This document shows, one piece after another, positions 25,834 through 34,320 of a stretch of DNA of 64,000 bases. The DNA comes from SCRA01 sp035533275 (GTDB lineage: Bacteria > Vulcanimicrobiota > Vulcanimicrobiia > Vulcanimicrobiales > SCRA01). Every line of letters starts with the position of its first letter. Within the stretch, counting starts at the first letter, position 1. Location of the stretch: NCBI GenBank assembly GCA_035533275.1, contig DATLUD010000065.1:3899-67898 (forward strand). The letters are read 5' to 3'. The position numbers and the translations under genes were made by a program. The notes beneath the pieces are model-generated. The model was given only the letters and a program-made list of their open reading frames with translations. It did not search any database and was not told where the DNA came from.

Positions 25834-26523
25834 ATGCCGTACATCGATGATATGATCGCGGACAAGCCCGCGCTGCGCGGGCTGGTGAACTGGTTGGACG
25901 CCCGGCTCGACATCAAGGGCCCGATCGACTACCAGTTCAACAAGAACGTCTACGCGCCCACGATCACCTGGACGAACTGCTTCGGCGGAATCTCGTTCAC
26001 GCTCTTCGGCGTGCAGGTGATCACGGGCATCTTGCTGGCGTTCTACTATCAGCCCGGCGCCAACACGTCGTACGAGTCCATCAAGTACATCATGGACACC
26101 GTGCACCTGGGCTGGCTGATCCGCTCGGTGCACGCATGGTCGGCGAACCTGCTGATCGGCACCGTCTTCTTCCACATGGCCCGGGTCTACTTCGCGGGAG
26201 CCTACAAGCCGCCGCGGGAGCTCAACTGGATCATCGGCGTCGTCCTGATGCTGCTCACGATCATCATCGCCTTCACCGGCTACCTGCTGCCCTGGGATCA
26301 GTTGGCCTATTGGGCCTCGCAGGTCGGCACGCACATCGCCGGCACGCCGCCGCTGGCCGGTCCGTACGTCGCGTACTTCCTGAAGGGCGGCGAAGACCTC
26401 ACCACGGCGACGATCAACCGATTCTACGCGCTGCACATGCTGGTGCTGCCGGCGCTGATCGGCCTCCTCATCGGGGCGCACCTGCTGATGATCCGTCGCC
26501 AGGGCCCCTCGGGCGGCCTCTAA
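25834..26523 (+). CDS. Cytochrome b6-type subunit (N-terminal half of cytochrome b)
   Basis: 229 residues, the split b6 type rather than full cytochrome b. Haem-ligating His pairs are in VHAWSANLLIGTVFFHMARV and HMLVLPALIGLLIGAHLL, and FTGYLLPWDQLAYWA marks the quinol site. C49 in TNCFGGISFTLF corresponds to the cysteine that binds the extra haem c in b6f and in Bacillus QcrB. It forms the membrane core of the complex with subunit IV encoded next. The enzyme would oxidise menaquinol or another quinol. Confidence 0.94.
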   Translation: MPYIDDMIADKPALRGLVNWLDARLDIKGPIDYQFNKNVYAPTITWTNCFGGISFTLFGVQVITGILLAFYYQPGANTSYESIKYIMDTVHLGWLIRSVHAWSANLLIGTVFFHMARVYFAGAYKPPRELNWIIGVVLMLLTIIIAFTGYLLPWDQLAYWASQVGTHIAGTPPLAGPYVAYFLKGGEDLTTATINRFYALHMLVLPALIGLLIGAHLLMIRRQGPSGGL

Positions 26524-26537
26524 CCGGGAGCGAAGCA

Positions 26538-26972
26538 ATGTCACATTCCAAGGAGTTCGGCCCCAACACCCCCGTCCGCCCGTTCTACCCGGGTGAGGCG
26601 CTCGTCCAGGGCTCGCTCGTCCTGCTGATCGTCGCGTTCACGTTCGTGGTGGCGACGGCGCACCCGTGGGCTATCGGCGAGAAGGCCAATCCACTGGTGA
26701 CCCCCAACCCGATCAAGCCGCAGTGGTACTTCCTGGCGATCTACCAGCTGCTCAAGCTGCTGGGGCCACCGTACCTTCCGTTCAGCGTGCCGGAGTGGAT
26801 CGGCGCGGTGGCGATCCCCACGGGTTTCCTGGTCGTGCTGCTGCTGCTGCCGTTCTACGATCAGAATCCGTACAAGTCGGTGCGCCGCCGTCCCCTCGGC
26901 TTGGTGCTCGGCATTCTCACCATCGTGGTCTTCGTCGGACTCACGTGGTGGGGCGCCGTCTCGAAGACGTGA
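26538..26972 (+). CDS. Cytochrome b6f-type subunit IV (C-terminal half of cytochrome b), PQWY motif
   Basis: 144 residues with three spans. The quinol-oxidation loop is readable as NPIKPQWYFLAIYQLLKL: position 62 of the usual PEWY motif is Gln (codon CAG at 26721-26723) instead of Glu. PLPF-like segment YLPFSVPEWIGAV follows. It completes the quinone site together with the b6 subunit. In known complexes the Glu helps take protons from quinol, so this change may affect the mechanism or be compensated. AGCGAAGC lies before the ATG. Confidence 0.92.
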   Translation: MSHSKEFGPNTPVRPFYPGEALVQGSLVLLIVAFTFVVATAHPWAIGEKANPLVTPNPIKPQWYFLAIYQLLKLLGPPYLPFSVPEWIGAVAIPTGFLVVLLLLPFYDQNPYKSVRRRPLGLVLGILTIVVFVGLTWWGAVSKT

Positions 26973-27048
26973 TCCGGAAACGCAGTCTACCTTGCCAGAT
27001 AGGGCCACGAATGGAGCACAGTGGAGTGAGCGTCATCGCGACGGTGAA

Positions 27049-27071
27049 ATCCGGGGCGGGGGCCCCGGGAT
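27049..27071. other. GC-rich hairpin between subunit IV and cytochrome c genes
   Basis: ATCCGGGG pairs with CCCCGGGAT across a six-base loop with one bulged G. No T-tract follows. It could modulate transcription or stabilise the upstream message. The same gap shows nothing else I can name. Confidence 0.35.
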
Positions 27072-27111
27072 CTCTCGAGCATCCGGGTTCCTGCGAACGG
27101 AGCGCAGCGAA

Positions 27112-27594
27112 GTGAGTGGGGCAATAAAGCGGGTCGTCACCGGATTGCTCCTGGTGCTCGCCATGGCCGTCTCCTCGGGGACCGCGTGGGCCGCGGGCAG
27201 CGTGAGCGCCGGCGAGAAGCTCTTCAACAGCGTCGGGTGCACGGGGTGCCACGGTGCCGGCGGCGGCATGCCGGTAGCGGGCACGGGTGCGATCAAGCTC
27301 GCGGAGAATCCGAACATCTCCTCGCTCAGCGAGGACACGCTGGCGCAGATCATCGGCAACGGCTTCGCGGCGCGGCCCGGGACCTCCGGGATGCCGTCAT
27401 TCAAGACGCAGCTCAAGCCGGATCAGCTTGCGGACCTGGCGGCGTACGTGCAAAGCGTGGCGTACGTCGACCCCAACCTGCAGCCGCATCTCTTGTGGTC
27501 GGTGCTGATCGCGGCCTTCGTGCTGCTCACGATCGGAACGATCGCGTTGCTCGAGCACATCACGCCCGAAGCCCGATACCGCCGGAGGGGATGA
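27112..27594 (+). CDS. Membrane-anchored c-type cytochrome of the bc complex operon
   Basis: 160 residues: an N-terminal signal/anchor (VVTGLLLVLAMAVSSGTAWA), one haem site C43-T-G-C46-H47, a likely Met ligand in TSGMPSF, and a C-terminal membrane helix (LLWSVLIAAFVLLTIGTIAL). It probably takes electrons from the Rieske protein. GTG at 27112 was chosen because it starts just before the signal peptide; no good ribosome binding site is seen. The 139-base gap before it holds a GC-rich hairpin with one bulge (27049-27071). Confidence 0.88.
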   Translation: MSGAIKRVVTGLLLVLAMAVSSGTAWAAGSVSAGEKLFNSVGCTGCHGAGGGMPVAGTGAIKLAENPNISSLSEDTLAQIIGNGFAARPGTSGMPSFKTQLKPDQLADLAAYVQSVAYVDPNLQPHLLWSVLIAAFVLLTIGTIALLEHITPEARYRRRG

Positions 27595-27607
27595 CTCTCC
27601 GCTCCTC

Positions 27608-29413
27608 GTGTCGCGCTACTTTCCGGTTGCCCTCGACCTCCATGGCCGCCTCGTCGTCGTCGTCGGCGGCGGCCACGTCGCGCAGCGGAAGGTAGCCCAC
27701 CTCCTCGACGCAGGCGCCCTTGTGCGCGTGATCGCGCCGGCGCTGGCTCCGCAGGTCGCCGCCTGGGCCGCGGAGCGTTTGATCGAACACCAGGAGCGCC
27801 CTTTTGCGGCCGGCGATCTCGCGGGAGCCTGGCTCGCGTTCGCCGCGACCGACGACCCGAGCGTCAACCGCGCGGTAGCGCGCGAGGCGCAGGAGCGCGG
27901 CATCTTCGCCAACCTCGCCAGCGACCCCGAGCTCGGAAGCTTCGCCACCTCGGCGGTCCACCGCGCGGGCCATCTCACCATCGCCGTCAACACCGACGGG
28001 CTGGCCCCGGCTTTCGCCGCGCGCGTGCGCGACGAGATCGCCGAGCGCTTCGGCGAGGATTACGCGGCCGCGCTGGAGCAGAGCGCACGGGAGCGCCGGA
28101 GTCTCCTGGGCAAGCGCGAGGGTCCGCTGGTGGCGGCCACGCGCGGCAGCGCGCTGGCGATGACGCAGACGCGCTGGGTCGCCCAACGTTTGGCGACGCG
28201 TGGAACGGCCACCGGCATCGAGATCGTGCACACCAAGGGCGACCGCATCCAGGATCGCACCCTGGCCGCCATCGGCAGCGACGGTCTCTTCGTCAAGGAG
28301 TTGGAACGGGCGCTGGCCGACCGGCGCGCCGACTACGCGGTGCATTCGGCGAAGGACCTCCCCAGCCGGCTGGGCCAGGGGATGGCGATCGCGGCGTTCT
28401 GCGAGCGTGAGGACCCTCGTGACGTCCTGCTCTCCGATCGCTTCGCGGTCGAGGAGAGGGGGCTGGCGGCGCTCCCGCACGCGGCGCGGGTCGGGACCTC
28501 GAGCCTGCGCCGACGCGCGCAGCTTGCGGCGCTCCGCCCCGATTTGCTCTTCACCGACCTGCGCGGCAACGTCGACACGCGCCTGCGCAAGCTCGCGCAG
28601 GGAGAGGCCGACGCCGTCGTGCTCGCCTCGGCTGGGTTGCGCCGCTTGGGAGCCGGCGCGCGCCACGCGTACCACTTCGATCCCGCCGAGATGACGCCCG
28701 CGGTGGCGCAGGGCGCCATCGCCGTGGAGTGCCGCGCAAGCGACCGCGAGACGGCGGCGACGCTGCGCGAGGCGCTCAACCACGAGCCGACCGAGCGTTC
28801 CGTCCTGGCCGAGCGAGCGGTGCTCCGGGCCCTCGAAGGCGGCTGCCAGGTGCCCATCGGTGCCCACGCCCGCCTAGAGGGGGACCGCCTGGTACTCGAG
28901 GCGGTGGTGGCCTCGATCGACGGCACGCTGCTCGTGCGGCGGCGTCTCGAGGGGCCTGCCCAGGAGGCGGAGGCGCTGGGCGCCGCCCTGGCGGGGCAGC
29001 TGCTGGATGCGGGCGGTCGGGAGATCCTGCGCGCCTTCCAGCCGTTGCGCGACCGGGTCGTGGTGGTTTCGCGGACGCAGGATCGCCCCAGCGAGGTGGC
29101 GGGACGCCTGCGCCTGCTCGGGGCGCAGACGATAGAAGCCTTCAGCGCCTCCTCTGCCGAAGAGGCCCTCGGCGGCCGCGTTCCGGACGTGGTCGTGCTG
29201 CCCTCGAGCGGGAGCGTCGCGGTGGTGGCTCCCTATCTCTCCTCGCTGCGCGCGCGCGACGCGCGGCCGCTGGTGGTGGCCATGGGGCCGCGGTCGGCGG
29301 CTGCCGCTCGCGACGCGGGCTTCGAGCCGGATGCCACCAGCGACGAGCCCGACATCGATGCCTTGGTGGACGCCGTCCGCCGCCTCTTGACCGAAGGAGG
29401 CTTCGACGCATGA
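27608..29413 (+). CDS. hemC: Three-part fusion: precorrin-2 dehydrogenase - porphobilinogen deaminase - partial UroS
   Basis: 601 residues. Residues 1-150 are a SirC/Met8-type NAD+-dependent precorrin-2 dehydrogenase domain (VVVVGGGHVAQRKVAHLL). Residues 173-475 are a full porphobilinogen deaminase: ATRGSALAMTQTRWVA, HTKGDRIQD, AVHSAKDLPS, RVGTSSLRRRAQL, DLRGNVDTRLRKL and EGGCQVPIG with dipyrromethane Cys413. Residues 482-595 look like half of uroporphyrinogen III synthase (VVVVSRTQDRP, VVVLPSSGSV, VVAMGPRSAAAARDAG). A full HemD is fused to CobA at 34.3 kb. One polypeptide would thus act both in tetrapyrrole formation and in the siroheme branch. Overlaps hemB by ATGA. Confidence 0.9.
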   Translation: MSRYFPVALDLHGRLVVVVGGGHVAQRKVAHLLDAGALVRVIAPALAPQVAAWAAERLIEHQERPFAAGDLAGAWLAFAATDDPSVNRAVAREAQERGIFANLASDPELGSFATSAVHRAGHLTIAVNTDGLAPAFAARVRDEIAERFGEDYAAALEQSARERRSLLGKREGPLVAATRGSALAMTQTRWVAQRLATRGTATGIEIVHTKGDRIQDRTLAAIGSDGLFVKELERALADRRADYAVHSAKDLPSRLGQGMAIAAFCEREDPRDVLLSDRFAVEERGLAALPHAARVGTSSLRRRAQLAALRPDLLFTDLRGNVDTRLRKLAQGEADAVVLASAGLRRLGAGARHAYHFDPAEMTPAVAQGAIAVECRASDRETAATLREALNHEPTERSVLAERAVLRALEGGCQVPIGAHARLEGDRLVLEAVVASIDGTLLVRRRLEGPAQEAEALGAALAGQLLDAGGREILRAFQPLRDRVVVVSRTQDRPSEVAGRLRLLGAQTIEAFSASSAEEALGGRVPDVVVLPSSGSVAVVAPYLSSLRARDARPLVVAMGPRSAAAARDAGFEPDATSDEPDIDALVDAVRRLLTEGGFDA

Positions 29414-30423
29414 AGATCGTCGACGCGCCCGGCGAGCAGATCGCCGTCACCCCACCTTACGCGCGCCCGCGCCGGTTGCGCCGCACCGCGGCGCTGCGCG
29501 CCATGGTGCGCGAGACCCAGGTCCGCATCGACGGCCTGGTTCAGCCGCTCTTCGTGGTCCCCGGGAGCGGCGTGCGTCAAGAGATCTCGAGCATGCCGGG
29601 CATCCGCCGCTACTCGACGGACACGGTGGTCGACGAGGTGCGCCGCCTGGCGCAGCTGGGTCTGCGCAGCGTGCTTCTCTTCGGCGTCCCCGACCACAAG
29701 GACGAGGACGCCACGTCCAACTACGATCCCAACGGCGTGGTCCAGCGCGCCACCGAGGCGATCAAGCGGGGCGTTCCCGACGTCACCGTGATCGCCGACC
29801 TCTGCAACTGCGAGTACACCAGCCACGGCCACTGCGGCATCCTCAAGGGCGAGACGGTCGACAACGACGCCACGCTCGAGCTGCTGGCGCGGGTGGCGCT
29901 CTCGTACGCGCGCGCCGGCGTGGACGTGGTGGCTCCATCGGACATGATGGACGGCCGCGTGCGCGTGATTCGCGAGAACCTCGACGCGCACGACTTTGAG
30001 GAGATCTCCATCATGGCGTACAGCGCGAAGTTCGCGAGCGCCTTCTATGGGCCGTTCCGCGAGGCCGCCGAGTCGACGCCCTCGTTCGGTGACCGCCGCT
30101 CCTATCAGATGGATCCCGCCAACCGGCGCGAGGCGTTGCGCGAGGCGGCGCTCGACGTGGAGGAAGGCGCCGACGTCATCATGGTCAAGCCCGGCCTGCC
30201 GTACCTCGACATCCTGCGCGAGCTGCGCGATGCGTTCGAGCAGCCCGTGGCGGTGTACAACGTCAGCGGCGAGTACAGCATGCTCAAGGCGGCGGCGATG
30301 CGGGGCTGGATCGAGGAGGAGCGCGCGATCGACGAGACGCTGACGGCGTTCGCGCGCGCAGGCGCCGACATCACCATCACCTACTTCGCCGCGGAGTACG
30401 CTGCGCGTGCGGCCAAGCGCTGA
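29410..30423 (+). CDS. hemB: Porphobilinogen synthase (delta-aminolevulinate dehydratase)
   Basis: 337 residues. Zinc-binding cysteines C132, C134 and C142 are in DLCNCEYTSHGHCGIL, so a Zn-dependent type. Schiff-base lysines are K207 (MAYSAKFASAFYGPFREA) and K260 (IMVKPGLPYLDI). It condenses two 5-aminolevulinates to porphobilinogen, the substrate of the HemC domain encoded just before. The start overlaps the hemC stop and its 3' end overlaps the next gene by 17 bases, so this is a tightly coupled operon. Confidence 0.95.
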   Translation: MKIVDAPGEQIAVTPPYARPRRLRRTAALRAMVRETQVRIDGLVQPLFVVPGSGVRQEISSMPGIRRYSTDTVVDEVRRLAQLGLRSVLLFGVPDHKDEDATSNYDPNGVVQRATEAIKRGVPDVTVIADLCNCEYTSHGHCGILKGETVDNDATLELLARVALSYARAGVDVVAPSDMMDGRVRVIRENLDAHDFEEISIMAYSAKFASAFYGPFREAAESTPSFGDRRSYQMDPANRREALREAALDVEEGADVIMVKPGLPYLDILRELRDAFEQPVAVYNVSGEYSMLKAAAMRGWIEEERAIDETLTAFARAGADITITYFAAEYAARAAKR

Positions 30424-31009
30424 TCTCGCGATCGTGATCCTGGCCGGCGGCGAGGCGACTCGCTTGCCGGGAAAGCTCGCCAAGCCCGCCGGCGAGGTGC
30501 CGCTGTTGGTGCGCGTCTACCGCAACCTCGCGGCCGCGGGCCATCCCGTCTACCTCTCGCTCAAGGAGCCGCTGCCGAGAGAGCTCTCGGAGCCGTTGGC
30601 CGCGTGCACGCAGGTCTACGACGTGGAGACGCGGCGGGGTCCGGTGGGCGGGCTGGTCTCCACGCTCTCCGCGATGGAGCAGCGCTATGCGTTCGTCTGC
30701 GCCGGCGATGCGCCGCTGGTGGGCGGTCCCCATCTGCGGCGCGTGCTCGCCGCGTGGAGCGAGGGAGACGAGGCCGTGGTGCCGGTGCGCGTTCGCGACG
30801 GCGAGGAGCAATGGGAGCCGCTGGCCGCGCTCTACGACGCGCCGGCGTTCGCGCGCGCGGGGCGCGAGGTGCTGCGCACCGGGCGCGGCTCGATGCGCGA
30901 GGTGATCGAGCGTCTGGCGGTGCGCCTGCTGCCCATGGAGGACGACGCCGTCTTCACCAACGTCAACACTCCGGCGGAGTATGCCGCCTTCGTCGAGAGA
31001 TTACCGTGA
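30407..31009 (+). CDS. MobA-like nucleotidyltransferase (NTP_transf_3)
   Basis: 200 residues. N-terminal nucleotide site IVILAGGEATRLPGKLAKP corresponds to the LAGGxSxRxGxxK motif, followed by GPVGGLVSTLSAM and FVCAGDAPLV (the metal-binding Asp), and a C-terminal FTNVNTPAEY, the last being typical of MobA. It would attach GMP or CMP to molybdopterin. A molybdoenzyme (SorA-like) is encoded at 43.1 kb. Its place inside a haem operon, overlapping hemB by 17 bases and hemL by GTGA, is unusual. GTG start at 30407. Confidence 0.75.
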   Translation: MRPSADLAIVILAGGEATRLPGKLAKPAGEVPLLVRVYRNLAAAGHPVYLSLKEPLPRELSEPLAACTQVYDVETRRGPVGGLVSTLSAMEQRYAFVCAGDAPLVGGPHLRRVLAAWSEGDEAVVPVRVRDGEEQWEPLAALYDAPAFARAGREVLRTGRGSMREVIERLAVRLLPMEDDAVFTNVNTPAEYAAFVERLP

Positions 31010-32301
31010 TCGTCGATCGTTCGAGCGCCCTCTTCGAGCGCAGCAAGCGCGTGATTCCCGGCGGCGTCAACTCGCCGGTGCGAGCCTTCCGCGCCGTCGG
31101 AGGCGTGCCGCGCTTCGTGGCGCGTGGAGAGGGAGCGTACCTCGAGGACGTCGACGGAAATCGCTACGTCGACTACGTGGGCTCGTGGGGCCCGCTGATC
31201 GCGGGGCACGCCCACCCGGACGTCGTTCGCGCGATCCAGCTGGCGGCCGCCCGCGGCAGTTCCTTCGGCGCCCCGACGGAGGCCGAGGCCGAGTTGGCCG
31301 AGCTGGTCGTCGAGATGGTTCCCTCGATCGAGATGGTGCGGTTCGTCTCCTCCGGCACCGAGGCGACCATGAGCGCGCTGCGCGTCGCGCGCGGCTACAC
31401 GGAACGCGAGAAGGTCGTCAAGTTCGACGGCTGCTACCACGGCCATGCCGACGCGTTTCTCGTGAACGCCGGCAGCGGGGCGCTCACCTTCGGCTCCCCC
31501 GACTCCCCCGGCGTGACGGAGGGAACGGCGCGCGACACGCTGAGCGCGCCGTACAACGACCTCGACGCCGTGCGTCGGCTCTTCGCGGAGAATCCCGACC
31601 GCATCGCGTGCGTCATCGTGGAGCCGTACGCCGGCAACATGGGGCTGGTGATGCCCGAGCCGGGCTTCCTGGACGGCTTGCGCCGCATCACGCGCGAGCA
31701 CGGCGCCCTGCTCATCTTCGACGAGGTGATGACCGGGCTGCGCGTCGCGCGCGGTGGGGCGCAGGAGCGCGAAGGGGTGCTCCCCGACCTTACCACGCTG
31801 GGCAAGGTCATCGGCGGCGGCCTGCCCGTTGGCGCCTTCGGCGGCCGGGCGGAGATCATGTCGCGCCTCTCGCCACTGGGGCCCATCTATCAGGCTGGGA
31901 CGCTCTCCGGCAACCCGCTGGCCATGGCCGCGGGCATCGCCACGCTGCGCCTGCTGCGCGACGGGAGCGCCTACGAGCGCCTGGAGGGGCTGGGCGCGCG
32001 GCTGGCACGCGGACTGGGCGAGACCTTCGCGCGGCGCGGCGTCGCCGCCCAGCACACGCGCGCGGGCTCCATGCTCTGCACGTTCTTCGCCGACGCCCCG
32101 GTGCGCGATCTGGCTTCGGCCAAGCGCAGCGACGCGGGGCGGTACGCGGCGTACTTCCATGCGATGCTCGAGCGCGGCGTCTGGCTCGCGCCTTCACAGT
32201 TCGAGGTCGCGTTCGTCTCGCTGGCGCATGGCGAGGCGGAGATCGACGCCACCATCGCGGCCGCCGATGCCGCGCTGGCCGCCGTTGAGGCACCGGCCTG
32301 A
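31006..32301 (+). CDS. hemL: Glutamate-1-semialdehyde 2,1-aminomutase
   Basis: 431 residues, full length. Motifs: FERSKRVIPGGVNSPVRAF at the N-terminus, VSSGTEATMSALRVARG, FDGCYHGHADAFL, VIVEPYAGNMG, LIFDEVMTGLRVARGG and the PLP lysine K267 in TLGKVIGGGLPVGAFGG, followed by AGTLSGNPLAM. It makes 5-aminolevulinate from the product of HemA, which is encoded two genes downstream, so the C5 route is used. GTG start overlaps the mobA-like stop; its stop overlaps the rex start. Confidence 0.96.
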   Translation: MIVDRSSALFERSKRVIPGGVNSPVRAFRAVGGVPRFVARGEGAYLEDVDGNRYVDYVGSWGPLIAGHAHPDVVRAIQLAAARGSSFGAPTEAEAELAELVVEMVPSIEMVRFVSSGTEATMSALRVARGYTEREKVVKFDGCYHGHADAFLVNAGSGALTFGSPDSPGVTEGTARDTLSAPYNDLDAVRRLFAENPDRIACVIVEPYAGNMGLVMPEPGFLDGLRRITREHGALLIFDEVMTGLRVARGGAQEREGVLPDLTTLGKVIGGGLPVGAFGGRAEIMSRLSPLGPIYQAGTLSGNPLAMAAGIATLRLLRDGSAYERLEGLGARLARGLGETFARRGVAAQHTRAGSMLCTFFADAPVRDLASAKRSDAGRYAAYFHAMLERGVWLAPSQFEVAFVSLAHGEAEIDATIAAADAALAAVEAPA

Positions 32302-32993
32302 TGGCGCTCGAGCGCATCTCCACGCTGCGCGCCGGCCTGCGGGCGCTGACGGGACGGAGCGGCGGGCGGGTCAACGAGCTCAACGTGCCGCGGCTCTTTC
32401 TCTATCACCGCGCCCTGGTGGAGCTCAGCGAGAAGGGCGTGGCGGTGGTGACGAGCGAGTCGCTGGCGGAGCTCTGCGCCAACGACGTCACCCCGACCCA
32501 GATCCGCAAGGACCTCTCCCAACTGGGCACGCTGGGGCGCCGCGGTCACGGGTACGAGGTGACCGGCCTCTTGCGGCTTCTGGCGCGCGTGCTGGGCCTC
32601 GATCAGGATTGGCGCATCGCGATCGTCGGCTTCGGCTACCTCGGGCACGCGCTGGCCACGTTCCTCACCTATCGCGAGGAGCGCTTCCGCATCACGGCCC
32701 TCTTCGACCGGTCGCCGGAGGTGGTGGGTCAGCGCTGGAACGACCTCACCGTCAGCCACGTCGACGACTTCGAGCGCGTCTTGACCGACCTGGGAGGCGC
32801 CGATATCGCCGTCTTGGCCGTGCCCAGCAGGGCGGCCCAGGAGACGGCCGACCGCGTGGTGGCCGCGGGCGTCGATGCCATCCTCAACTTCGCCCCGGTG
32901 GCCCTGCGCGTTCCGGACCCGGTCTTCGCGCGGAATATCGACCTGGCCGGCGAACTCTCGATACTGACCCACTTCCTCACGGGATCCGATTGA
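32301..32993 (+). CDS. rex: Redox-sensing transcriptional repressor Rex
   Basis: 230 residues. N-terminal winged helix: VPRLFLYHRALVEL, VTSESLAELCANDVTPTQIRKDLSQLG, with GRRGHGYEV. C-terminal Rossmann domain: IAIVGFGYLGHALATF (GxGxxG), FDRSPEVVGQ, VLAVPSRAAQETADRVVAAGV and ILNFAPVALRVPD. Rex leaves DNA when NADH is high. It lies between hemL and hemA, overlapping hemL by TGATG, and would control respiratory and haem genes. A candidate operator is 7 kb upstream, at the start of the bc complex genes. Confidence 0.95.
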   Translation: MALERISTLRAGLRALTGRSGGRVNELNVPRLFLYHRALVELSEKGVAVVTSESLAELCANDVTPTQIRKDLSQLGTLGRRGHGYEVTGLLRLLARVLGLDQDWRIAIVGFGYLGHALATFLTYREERFRITALFDRSPEVVGQRWNDLTVSHVDDFERVLTDLGGADIAVLAVPSRAAQETADRVVAAGVDAILNFAPVALRVPDPVFARNIDLAGELSILTHFLTGSD

Positions 32994-32997
32994 CGAT

Positions 32998-34320
32998 ATG
33001 CCGCTGGTCTGCCTTGGGATGAACCACCGCACCGCCCCCGTCGAAGTCCGGGAGCGGCACGCCTTTCCGCTCTCGAAGGCGGGCGAGCTCCTGACGGCTC
33101 TGCGGGACTACTCGGCCGTGCGCGAGTGCGTCATGACCTCGACCTGCGGCCGCCTGGAATTCTACGCCGAGCTCGACGACTACGAGTTGGGCGTCGCGCA
33201 GCTCAAGAGCTTTCTGACGAACTTCCGCCACGGCGAGGTGGGCGACCTCGACTCGTACCTCTACACGCACCTCGGCAAGCAGGCCGTGACGCACCTGTTG
33301 CGCGTCTCCACCGGTCTCGACTCGATGGTGCTGGGCGAGGCCCAGATCCTGGGCCAGGTGAAGGAGGCCTACGTCCAGGCCCAACTGGCGGGCAGCGTCG
33401 GCAAGGTGCTCCACCGCCTCTTCCACGAGGCGCTGCAAACCGGAAAGGCCGCCCGCGCGCAGACCGGCATCGGCGCCGACTCGGCCTCGATCGGGTCGGC
33501 CGCCGTGGATCTGGCGCGCGCGCAGATGGGGTCGCTGGAGGGCAAGCGGGTACTCGTGATCGGGGCAGGGCGCATGGGCACGCTGGTCGCGCGCCGCTTG
33601 CGTCACGAGCACGTCGGCGAGATCGTGGTGGCCAATCGCTCGTTCCAGCGGGCGGAGCAGGTGGTGCTCGAGCTGGGGACAGGCAAAGCGGTCTCGATGC
33701 CCGGCATCGTCAACGTGCTGAGCGAGGCCGACATCGTCATCACCTCGACGGGCGCCTCGCACTTCATCCTCACGCCGCAGAACGTGGGCGAGGCGATGGA
33801 GCGCCGCCCGGACCGCCCGCTGTGCATCGTCGACATCGCGGTCCCGCGCGACGCCGACCCCGAGGTCGCGGAGATCCCCGAGGTGGCGCTGCACGACGTC
33901 GACGCGCTGACCTCGGTGGTGGAAGAGCACATCGAGGCGCGCCGCGAGCACATCCCGGTGGTGAACGAGATCATCGCCGAGCACGTCTCGCGCTTTCAGG
34001 AGTGGTACCAGACGCGCTCGGCGGTGCCGCTGATCTCCTCGCTGGTCGAGCGCGCCGAGGGCGTGCGCGAGCGCGAGATCGCGCGCCTCTTCCAGCGCTT
34101 GCCCGAGCTCTCCGATCGCGAGCGGATGCTGGTGACGGGTGCCAGCATGACGATCGTCTCGCGCTTGCTGCACGTCCCCGTGACGCGCATTCGCGAGTTG
34201 GCCGCCACCAATCAGGCGGAGGCGATGGCGCGCGTGCGGGTGCTGGGCGAGCTCTTCGCCCTCGACGGGCAAGCGCCCGCGCCGCCGTCCGCCAACGGCG
34301 GCACGGACCGCGCCGAGTGA
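32998..34320 (+). CDS. hemA: Glutamyl-tRNA reductase
   Basis: 440 residues. GMNHRTAPVEVRE at the N-terminus; nucleophile Cys50 in TSTCGRLEFY (most family members have TCNR, here Asn is Gly); GLDSMVLGEAQILGQVKEAY; the NADPH domain VLVIGAGRMGTLVARRL; and the C-terminal dimer domain. It reduces Glu-tRNA to glutamate-1-semialdehyde, the first step of the C5 pathway. Four bases after rex, and its stop overlaps the next start (GTGA). Confidence 0.95.
   Translation: MPLVCLGMNHRTAPVEVRERHAFPLSKAGELLTALRDYSAVRECVMTSTCGRLEFYAELDDYELGVAQLKSFLTNFRHGEVGDLDSYLYTHLGKQAVTHLLRVSTGLDSMVLGEAQILGQVKEAYVQAQLAGSVGKVLHRLFHEALQTGKAARAQTGIGADSASIGSAAVDLARAQMGSLEGKRVLVIGAGRMGTLVARRLRHEHVGEIVVANRSFQRAEQVVLELGTGKAVSMPGIVNVLSEADIVITSTGASHFILTPQNVGEAMERRPDRPLCIVDIAVPRDADPEVAEIPEVALHDVDALTSVVEEHIEARREHIPVVNEIIAEHVSRFQEWYQTRSAVPLISSLVERAEGVREREIARLFQRLPELSDRERMLVTGASMTIVSRLLHVPVTRIRELAATNQAEAMARVRVLGELFALDGQAPAPPSANGGTDRAE

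Noticed and set aside
25834..26972. Photosynthetic cytochrome b6f complex
   Set aside because: The split b6/subunit IV with the haem c cysteine also occurs in non-photosynthetic bacteria such as Bacillus. No photosystem or pigment gene is in the window.
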